Shown here piece by piece: positions 34,630 to 41,110 of a stretch of DNA of 64,000 bases. Numbering within the stretch: position 1 is the first letter of the stretch; each line of letters starts with the position of its first letter. The stretch lies in the NCBI RefSeq assembly GCF_901827205.1, contig NZ_LR594675.1, forward strand, positions 5,140,001 to 5,204,000. Direction: 5' to 3'. The notes under the pieces were generated by a model. The model did no database searches and had not been told where the DNA came from. It was given only the letters and a program-made list of their open reading frames with translations. The stretch comes from Variovorax sp. PBS-H4. GTDB taxonomy: Bacteria > Pseudomonadota > Gammaproteobacteria > Burkholderiales > Burkholderiaceae_C. The translations under genes were made by a program, and so were the position numbers.

Positions 34630-35811
34630 ATGGATTTGAGCTTCACGCCCGAGGAACAGAAGTTCCGCGAAGAGATTCGCGCCTGGGTCAAGGACAACCT
34701 TCCTCAGGACATTTCCCACAAGGTGCACAACGCACTGGAGCTGACGCGCGACGATATGCAGCGCTGGGCCAAGATCCTCGGGAAGAAAGGCTGGCTGGGC
34801 TACGGCTGGCCCGTCCAGTTCGGCGGCCCAGGCTGGACCGCCGTGCAGAAGCACTTGTTCGAGGAAGAGACTGCGCTGGCCGGCGCGCCGCGCATCGTGC
34901 CCTTCGGCCCCGTGATGGTGGCGCCGGTGATCCAGGCATTCGGCAACGCCGAGCAGCACAAGCGCTTCCTGCCCGGCATCGCGAGCGGCGAGGTGTGGTG
35001 GAGCCAGGGCTACAGCGAGCCCGGATCGGGCTCCGACCTGGCCTCGCTCAAGACCCGGGCCGAACGCCAAGGCGACAAATACATCGTCAATGGCCAGAAG
35101 ACCTGGACCACGCTGGGCCAGTACGGCGAATGGATCTTCTGCCTCGTGCGCACCAGCAGCGAGGGCAAGCCGCAGACCGGCATCAGCTTCCTCCTGATCG
35201 ACATGAAGTCACCGGGCGTCACCGTGCGCCCGATCAAGCTGATGGACGGCGGCCACGAGGTCAACGAAGTGTTCTTCGACAACGTCGAAGTGCCGGCCGA
35301 GAACCTGATCGGCGAGGAGAACAAGGGCTGGACCTACGCCAAGCACCTGTTGTCCCACGAGCGCACCAACATTGCCGACGCCAATCGCGCCAAGCGCGAG
35401 CTGGAGCGCCTCAAGCGCATCGCCAAGCGCGAGGGCGTGTGGGAAGACCAGCGCTTCCGCGACGAAATCGCCAAGCTCGAGGTCGACGTGATCGCGCTCG
35501 AGATGCTGGTGCTGCGCGTGCTTTCGGCCGCGACCTCGGGCAAGAATTCGCTCGACATCGCGGGCTTGCTCAAGATCCGCGGCAGCGAAATCCAGCAGCG
35601 CTACTCCGAACTCATGATGCTGGCGGGCGGCCCCTTCGCGCTCCCACTCATTCGCGAAGCCATGGCCGCGGGGTGGCAGGGCGACTTCCCCGGTGGCCAT
35701 CCCGAGCTGGCGCCGCTGGCCACCACCTACTTCAACATGCGCAAGACCACCATCTACGGCGGCAGCAACGAAGTGCAGCGCAACATCGTCGCCCAGACCG
35801 TCCTCGGTTGA
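34630..35811 (+). CDS. Acyl-CoA dehydrogenase, large subunit-like
   Basis: The 393-aa flavoprotein starts MDLSFTPEEQKFREEIRAW with GAGG upstream. It has WWSQGYSEPGSGSDLASLKT for flavin/substrate contacts and FFDNVEVPAENLIGEENKGW in the beta domain. Near the C-terminus it has IYGGSNEVQRNIVAQ, where classical medium-chain enzymes have the catalytic Glu (IYEGT); that residue is Gly here, so the base may lie elsewhere as in isovaleryl-CoA-type enzymes. It is followed 28 nt later by a second ACAD gene, which suggests an alpha2beta2 heterotetramer. Confidence 0.92.
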   Translation: MDLSFTPEEQKFREEIRAWVKDNLPQDISHKVHNALELTRDDMQRWAKILGKKGWLGYGWPVQFGGPGWTAVQKHLFEEETALAGAPRIVPFGPVMVAPVIQAFGNAEQHKRFLPGIASGEVWWSQGYSEPGSGSDLASLKTRAERQGDKYIVNGQKTWTTLGQYGEWIFCLVRTSSEGKPQTGISFLLIDMKSPGVTVRPIKLMDGGHEVNEVFFDNVEVPAENLIGEENKGWTYAKHLLSHERTNIADANRAKRELERLKRIAKREGVWEDQRFRDEIAKLEVDVIALEMLVLRVLSAATSGKNSLDIAGLLKIRGSEIQQRYSELMMLAGGPFALPLIREAMAAGWQGDFPGGHPELAPLATTYFNMRKTTIYGGSNEVQRNIVAQTVLG

Positions 35812-35839
35812 GCGCGACACAGCAGGAAGGAACGAGACG

Positions 35840-36955
35840 ATGGACTTCAATTTCAGCGACGACCAGCAGCAGCTTCGCGACGCGGTCGCCAAGTGGGTTG
35901 AAAAAGGCTACGCCTTCGAGCGCCGCCGCGCCTTCGAGGCGGCTGGCGGCTTCTCGCGCGAGGCCTGGGACGAATTGGCAGCGCTCGGCCTGTGCGGCCT
36001 CTACATTCCCGAGGACGAAGGCGGCCTGGGCATGGGCCCTGTCGAAGGCATGGTGGTGATGGAAGAGCTCGGCCGCGGCATCGTGCTGGAGCCGCTCGCT
36101 CAATCCCTCATCGCCGGCGCAGTGCTCGCCGGCCACGCCGACGAGGACACCAGGAACAACTGGCTGCCGCGCATTGCCGGGGGCCAGGCCCTGGTCGTGC
36201 TGGCTCATCAGGAGCGCAAGGCGCGCTATCGGCTCGATGTGTGCGCCGCGACTGCGACGAAGGACGGCGACGCCTACCGGCTGAGCGGCACCAAGAGCCT
36301 GGTGCCGGCCGGCGACGAGGCCGATGCCTTCATCGTGCCCGCTCAGCTGGACGGAACGATCGCGCTCTTCCTCGTGCCACGCTCCGAGGACGGTGTAGCC
36401 GCGCGCGGCTACGGCACGCAGGACGGCAGCCGCGCAGCCGAGGTGGTGTTCGACAAGGCCGCCGCCACGCTCGTCGCGAAGGACGGACTGCCGGTGCTCG
36501 AGCACGCAGTCGACATCGGCATCGCGGCCACCTGCGCCGAGGGCGTGGGTGCGATGGACAAGACCCTCGCCCTCACCGTGGAATACATGAACACGCGCAA
36601 GCAGTTCGGCGTGCCGATCGCCGGCTTCCAGGCGCTGCGCCATCGCGTGGCCGACATGAAGATGCAGCTCGAGCTGGCCCGCTCCATGAGCTACTACGCG
36701 GCGCTCAAGCTCAACGCCCCGGCCGCCGAGCGGCGCCAGGCGATGGCCCGCGCCAAGTACCAGTTGGGCTTGGCCATGCGCTTCGTCGGGCAGCAGTCGG
36801 TGCAGCTGCACGGCGGCATCGGCATGACCGACGAGTACATCGGCAGCCACTACTTCAGGAAGCTGACCCAGCTCGAAATGGTGTTCGGCGACAGCCTGCA
36901 CCACCTCGGCGAGGTATCGTCACGCATGCAGGACAGCGCCGGCGTCTTTGCATGA
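35840..36955 (+). CDS. Acyl-CoA dehydrogenase, small subunit-like
   Basis: The 371-aa ACAD-fold protein (MDFNFSDDQQQLRDAVAKWV) has GLCGLYIPEDEGGLGMG at the N-terminus, a diverged middle domain, and YMNTRKQFGVPIAGFQALRH plus QLHGGIGMTDEYIGSHYFRK in the C-terminal domain. The substrate/flavin segment equivalent to YSEPGSGSD is poorly kept (LAHQERKARYRLDV). GGAAGG precedes the ATG. It probably pairs with the upstream ACAD. A strong terminator follows. Confidence 0.9.
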   Translation: MDFNFSDDQQQLRDAVAKWVEKGYAFERRRAFEAAGGFSREAWDELAALGLCGLYIPEDEGGLGMGPVEGMVVMEELGRGIVLEPLAQSLIAGAVLAGHADEDTRNNWLPRIAGGQALVVLAHQERKARYRLDVCAATATKDGDAYRLSGTKSLVPAGDEADAFIVPAQLDGTIALFLVPRSEDGVAARGYGTQDGSRAAEVVFDKAAATLVAKDGLPVLEHAVDIGIAATCAEGVGAMDKTLALTVEYMNTRKQFGVPIAGFQALRHRVADMKMQLELARSMSYYAALKLNAPAAERRQAMARAKYQLGLAMRFVGQQSVQLHGGIGMTDEYIGSHYFRKLTQLEMVFGDSLHHLGEVSSRMQDSAGVFA

Positions 36956-36991
36956 CACGCAGGGCTGCTGTCTTTTTCGCGATAGCACGCC

Positions 36992-37026
36992 GCGCCCGCC
37001 AGCCCTGTGCTGGCGGGCGCTTTCTC
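36992..37026 (+). terminator. Strong hairpin after the ACAD pair
   Basis: An 11-bp perfect stem GCGCCCGCCAG/CTGGCGGGCGC (36992-37002 and 37010-37020) with a 7-nt loop is followed by TTTCTC. The T tract is short but the stem is very stable. It lies 37 nt after the ACAD stop and ends 18 nt before the next ATG. Confidence 0.7.
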
Positions 37027-37043
37027 ATTGCGCAGGAGCTTCC

Positions 37044-38423
37044 ATGCACACTCGCCGACACCTGATCGCCCTCAGCCTCGCAACGACCATGCTCGCCGCC
37101 TGCAGCTCCGTGCCTCCCATGACCGATCGTCCGCCGATCGTCTTCATGCATGGCAACGGCGACTCCGCGGCACTGTGGCAAACCACGCTGTGGCGCTTCG
37201 AGTCGAATGGCTGGCCGCGCGATCGGCTGTTCGCACCCGACCAACCCTTCCCGCTGGCGCGCGACGACGACAGCGTCGCGCAGCCAGGGCGCAGTTCCAC
37301 CGCGGAGTCTGCAGCGTTCCTGAAAGCCGAGGTCGAGCGCGTGCTGAAGGCCACGGGAGCGCCCAAGGTGGTGCTGGTCGGCAACTCGCGTGGCGGCAAC
37401 ACGATCCGCAACTACGTGCAGAACGGCGGAGGCAACCAAGTCGTGAGCCATGTGGTGCTGGGCGGAAATCCGGCGCACGGCATCTGGGCCGTGAAGGGCC
37501 TGCGCGAGGGCAGTGAGTTCTCGGGCCTGAGCCCTTTCCTGCAGCGGCTCAATGCACCCAAGAATGCGGCCGGCGATGAAGTCACGCCGGGCGTGAAGTG
37601 GTTGACCTTGCGTTCGGACAACAACGACAAGTACGCGCAGCCCGACGGGGTCTGGATCGGCGCCAAAGGCACGGCCACGCACATCGGCTTCGACGGGCCG
37701 GCGCTCAAGGGGGCGACCAACATCGTGCTCCCCGGCGTCGACCACCGCGAAACCTCCTTCTCGCCTGCGGCCTTCGATGCGACCTGGCGCTTCCTGACCG
37801 GGCAGGCGCCACGAACGCTGCAGCCCGCGGCGGAACCCACCGTCACGCTGTCGGGTCGCGTCACCGGCCTCGGTCTCGATCCTCTCGATCCATCCAGCGG
37901 CGCCTTCGCCAACAACCTGCCGCTGACCGGCGCGCGGCTCGCTGTCCATGCCGTCGATGCCGCGACGGGCGTCCGCCGCGCTGTGCCCGCCTGGGAGCAG
38001 ACCATTGGTGCGGACGGCCGCTGGGGCCCCTTCACCGGGCAACCGACAGCCGCGTACGAATTCGTGCTGAGCGCCCCGGGATACGCCACCACCCACATCT
38101 ACCGCAGCCCATTCCCGCGATCCAGTGCCGTGGTCCAGCTCCGGCCCGAACGCCTTGCCGAAGCTGACCGCGATGCCAAGGCCGTGGTCATCTTCACGCG
38201 GCCGCGCGGCTACTTCGACCTCCAGCGCGACGCCGTCAGTTTCGACGGGAAGCGCGAACTGCCCGGCGTGCCGCCGCTGGGTGCCGGCGTATCGAGCTCG
38301 AAGCTGAAGCTTGCGAGCGATTCGCCTCGCAGCATCGCTGCCGAATTCAACGGCGAGCGGGTCGCGGGCCAGAGCTGGCCGGCCGCGCAAGGCCATGTCA
38401 GCGTGCTCGAACTGACCTACTGA
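37044..38423 (+). CDS. Lipoprotein alpha/beta hydrolase with C-terminal beta domain
   Basis: The 459-aa protein begins MHTRRHLIALSLATTMLAAC: an RR-containing signal and a lipobox LAAC with Cys20, so it should be a lipidated exported protein (Tat export possible). The hydrolase domain (about 28-255) has FMHGNGDSAALW, nucleophile Ser115 in VGNSRGGN, and His234 in LPGVDHRET; the acid is probably Asp192 or Asp195. The C-terminal 200 residues (VTLSGRVTG ... ) look like a beta-sandwich. Lipase, esterase or depolymerase activity is plausible; the substrate is unknown. GGAG precedes the ATG. Confidence 0.82.
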   Translation: MHTRRHLIALSLATTMLAACSSVPPMTDRPPIVFMHGNGDSAALWQTTLWRFESNGWPRDRLFAPDQPFPLARDDDSVAQPGRSSTAESAAFLKAEVERVLKATGAPKVVLVGNSRGGNTIRNYVQNGGGNQVVSHVVLGGNPAHGIWAVKGLREGSEFSGLSPFLQRLNAPKNAAGDEVTPGVKWLTLRSDNNDKYAQPDGVWIGAKGTATHIGFDGPALKGATNIVLPGVDHRETSFSPAAFDATWRFLTGQAPRTLQPAAEPTVTLSGRVTGLGLDPLDPSSGAFANNLPLTGARLAVHAVDAATGVRRAVPAWEQTIGADGRWGPFTGQPTAAYEFVLSAPGYATTHIYRSPFPRSSAVVQLRPERLAEADRDAKAVVIFTRPRGYFDLQRDAVSFDGKRELPGVPPLGAGVSSSKLKLASDSPRSIAAEFNGERVAGQSWPAAQGHVSVLELTY

Positions 38424-38434
38424 CGGGCCCCACC

Positions 38435-39232
38435 ATGAATACGAATGCAAACCTCGTGCTGAATGCACGCGACGCCCGCGGCGTGGTCACGCTGACGCTG
38501 AACCGTCCGGAGGCCTTCAACGCGCTCTCCGAAGAAATGATCACGGCCCTTGCCGCTGAACTCGACGCTGTCGGTTCCGACGAAGCTGCTCGTTGCGTGG
38601 TTCTGGCCGGCGCGGGCAAGGCTTTCTGTGCCGGCCACGACTTGAAGCAGATGCGGGCAGAACCCTCCGCCCGCTACTATGAAGCGCTGTTCGCGCGATG
38701 CGGCGAAATGATGCTGGCCCTCCAGCGCCTGCCGGTGCCCGTCATTGCGCGCGTGCATGGCATCGCGACCGCGGCCGGCTGCCAGTTGGTCGCGATGTGT
38801 GACCTCGCAGTGGCCTCGAGTGCGGCGAAATTCGCAGTGAGCGGTGTCAACGTCGGCCTGTTCTGCTCCACGCCTGGCGTGGCGCTGTCGCGCAACCTTG
38901 GCCGCAAGGCCGCCTTCGAGATGCTGGTGACCGGCGATTTCATCGACGCGAACGAAGCCATGGCCAAGGGCCTGGTCAACCGCGTGGCAGCCCCCGATGC
39001 GCTCGATGACGAAGTCGAATCGCTGGTCGCCCGCATCATCGGTAAGCCGAAGACCGCGCTGGCCCTGGGCAAGGCCTTGTTCTACCGCCAGATCGAAACG
39101 GGTGTCGAAGCAGCGCTGGCGGATGCCAGCCAGACCATGGCCTGCAACATGATGGACGACAGCGCGCTCGAAGGCGTCCAGGCTTTCATCGAGAAACGGC
39201 CGCCGAAGTGGCCGGGCCCGGCAACAGGCTAA
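38435..39232 (+). CDS. Crotonase-family protein, ECHDC3-like
   Basis: The 265-aa protein has the crotonase fold with oxyanion-hole segments AGAGKAFCAGHDLKQM and HGIATAAGCQLVAMCD. The two catalytic glutamates of enoyl-CoA hydratase are not kept: Gln117 stands at the first (GCQL for GCEL), and the second region reads FAVSGVNVGLFCSTPGVAL in place of PEI/PEV. That later signature is typical of the ECHDC3 group, whose reaction is unclear. It lies 11 nt after the hydrolase gene. Its 3' end overlaps the convergent HNH gene by 4 nt. Confidence 0.88.
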   Translation: MNTNANLVLNARDARGVVTLTLNRPEAFNALSEEMITALAAELDAVGSDEAARCVVLAGAGKAFCAGHDLKQMRAEPSARYYEALFARCGEMMLALQRLPVPVIARVHGIATAAGCQLVAMCDLAVASSAAKFAVSGVNVGLFCSTPGVALSRNLGRKAAFEMLVTGDFIDANEAMAKGLVNRVAAPDALDDEVESLVARIIGKPKTALALGKALFYRQIETGVEAALADASQTMACNMMDDSALEGVQAFIEKRPPKWPGPATG

Positions 39233-39786
39233 CCGTGCAGCCGCGAGTTGTGCGGCAGGTGCGCCATCAGGAACTCCATCTGGTCAGCGAGGATGCGGCG
39301 GTTGCGCAGAATGAAGTCTTCCCAGAGGCTGGGCACGTAGGGCGCGTAGAGCAACGGCATGTTCGCCTGCTCGGGGGTGCGGCTGCTCTTGCGGTGGTTG
39401 CAGGGCTTGCAGGCCGTCACCACGTTCATCCAGCTGTCGATGCCGTTCTGCGCGAACGGGATGATGTGCTCGCGCGTGAGGTCTTCCTCGTGGAAGTGGC
39501 CGCCGCAGTACGCGCAGATGTTGCGGTCTCGCGCGAACAGCTTGCTGTTGGTGAGGCCAGGACGCATCGCGAAGGGATTGATGCGCGGCACGCCCTTGGT
39601 GCCGATGATGCTGTTGATCGCAATCTGCGACTGCTGGCCCGTGACCGCGTTGTGCCCGCCGCGGAACACCGCCACCTGCGCACCGACTTCCCAGCGCACC
39701 TCGTCCGCCGCGTAATGGATCACCGCCTGTTCCAGCGAGATCCACGACTGGGGCAGCCCCTGGGCCGAGAGCTTCAAGACCTTCAC
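39229..39786 (-). CDS. HNH endonuclease family protein
   Basis: The 185-aa protein has a C-terminal HNH domain with zinc CxxC pairs: ICAYCGGHFHEEDLTREHII (about 90-110) and ACKPCNHRKSSRTP. The Asn of HNH lies in GIDSWMNVVTACKPC. The N-terminal 80 residues resemble a conserved companion region (SWISLEQAVIHYAADEV) of stand-alone chromosomal HNH proteins. The start is GTG at 39786 with AGGAGG 5 nt upstream; the frame is open farther but without a ribosome site. No phage or restriction genes adjoin it. Role unknown. Confidence 0.88.
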   Translation of the reverse strand: MKVLKLSAQGLPQSWISLEQAVIHYAADEVRWEVGAQVAVFRGGHNAVTGQQSQIAINSIIGTKGVPRINPFAMRPGLTNSKLFARDRNICAYCGGHFHEEDLTREHIIPFAQNGIDSWMNVVTACKPCNHRKSSRTPEQANMPLLYAPYVPSLWEDFILRNRRILADQMEFLMAHLPHNSRLHG

Positions 39787-39950
39787 ACACGCCTCCTCAC
39801 GAAAGGGAAGAACCACGGAAAGACCAGGCCGTCGCGCAGACCGACCGGCTTGCGAGCGACGCACTGCGTCACAATATACCGGCTTTGTGACAAAAAGCCC
39901 CGAGTGAGCCCATTGGCGGGCGCGAAGCGCTATCAAAAAGATATCACCAG

Positions 39951-40988
39951 ATGCAGGTTTTCCGCGGTTTCAGGCATCCGGGCGTGGCTCCGGCCTGCGC
40001 CTTGACCATCGGCAATTTCGACGGCGTGCACAGGGGGCACCAGGCCATGCTGGGGCTGCTCAACACGGAAGCGCGCCTGCGCGGAATTCCAAGCTGCGTG
40101 CTCACCTTCGAGCCCCATCCCCGCGACTACTTCGCCCAGCGCACCAAGCGGCCCGAACTGGCGCCGGCGCGCATCGGCACCTTGCGTGACAAGCTCAGCG
40201 CGCTGGCGGCCAGTGGTGTGAGCCAGACCATCGTGCTGCCCTTCGACGCCCGGCTCGCCTCCCAGACAGCCGAGGATTTCATCCAGCATGTGCTGATCGA
40301 CGGCCTGGGCGCGCGCTACATCCTGGTGGGCGACGATTTCCGCTTCGGCGCCAAGCGCGCGGGCGACTACGCGATGCTCGACGCCGCCGGCGAGGCCCAC
40401 GGCTTCGACGTCGCGCGCATGAACAGCTACGAGGTGCACGGCCTGCGGGTGTCCAGCTCTGCCGTGCGCGAAGCCCTGGCCGAGGGCCGGATGAGCGACG
40501 CACAGGCCCTGCTCGGCCGTCCCTATGCGATCTCGGGCCACGTGGTTCACGGCCGCAAGCTGGGCCGTGCGCTGGGCGCGTCGGCCCCCGGGCGCGACGA
40601 TGGCTTCCGCACCCTCAACCTTCGCTTCAAACACTGGAAGCCGGCCGCCAGCGGCATCTTTGCGGTGCTGGTGCACGGCCTGGCCGAGCAGCCGCTGCAC
40701 GGCGTCGCCAACCTGGGTGTGCGCCCTTCGCTCGATGCCAACGACGTGAACGCCGGCCGGGTCCTGCTCGAGACCCACTGCCTCGATTGGCCCGCCAAGC
40801 TCGGCGAAGAAGGGGCCTACGGTAAAATCGTCCGCGTGGAACTGCTGCACAAACTGCACGACGAATTGCGCTACACCAGCCTCGAGGCCCTGACGGCGGG
40901 CATTGCGAAGGATGGCCGCGATGCACGTGCGTTCTTCGCTTCCGCCCACGCCGAGACCCGTCGCCAGACCACGCGCGATCGAATTTAG
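39951..40988 (+). CDS. ribF: Bifunctional riboflavin kinase/FMN adenylyltransferase
   Basis: The 345-aa enzyme makes FMN and FAD. The N-terminal FAD synthetase has LTIGNFDGVHRGHQAML and VGDDFRFGAKRAGDY; the VSSSAVREAL block follows. In the C-terminal flavokinase the usual GFPTANL is GFRTLNLRF, after an insertion (HGRKLGRALGASAPGRDDG); the Thr and Asn that contact Mg/ATP are kept. This variant is typical of Comamonadaceae-like RibF by memory. The ribF-ileS-lspA order is classical. A TAAAAT at 40823-40828 could be an internal -10 for ileS. Confidence 0.96.
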   Translation: MQVFRGFRHPGVAPACALTIGNFDGVHRGHQAMLGLLNTEARLRGIPSCVLTFEPHPRDYFAQRTKRPELAPARIGTLRDKLSALAASGVSQTIVLPFDARLASQTAEDFIQHVLIDGLGARYILVGDDFRFGAKRAGDYAMLDAAGEAHGFDVARMNSYEVHGLRVSSSAVREALAEGRMSDAQALLGRPYAISGHVVHGRKLGRALGASAPGRDDGFRTLNLRFKHWKPAASGIFAVLVHGLAEQPLHGVANLGVRPSLDANDVNAGRVLLETHCLDWPAKLGEEGAYGKIVRVELLHKLHDELRYTSLEALTAGIAKDGRDARAFFASAHAETRRQTTRDRI

Positions 40989-41019
40989 CCCGGGCCCGAC
41001 CGCGCCACCGCCCTTCTGC

Positions 41020-41043
41020 AAGCTCGGGGCGAGCGGCTTTTTT
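41020..41043 (+). terminator. Possible terminator after ribF
   Basis: GCTCG-GGG-CGAGC (41022-41034), flanked by AA and GGC, and six T at 41038-41043. The stem is short. It starts 33 nt after the ribF stop and could end ribF or act as a leader element of ileS. Confidence 0.5.
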
Positions 41044-41067
41044 CCTTCGCACCGACGCCTTCCCCAA

Positions 41068-41090
41068 GGTTCGGGCCGAGCCTGTCGAAG
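41068..41090. repeat. REP-like extragenic palindromic element
   Basis: Minus-strand reading: CTTCGACAGGCTCGGCCCGAA with imperfect dyad symmetry (TTCG...CGAA). It matches the widespread 'CTTCGACAGGCTCAG.. CGAAC' type of extragenic repeat seen in many high-GC proteobacteria. It sits 20 nt before the ileS ATG. Confidence 0.6.
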
Positions 41091-41110
41091 TCCTCTGTTC
41101 GAACTTCACC

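Noticed and set aside
39229..39786. HNH nuclease as part of a phage or defence system
   Set aside because: The neighbours are a crotonase gene and ribF; there are no phage, toxin or restriction genes. It resembles stand-alone chromosomal HNH proteins.
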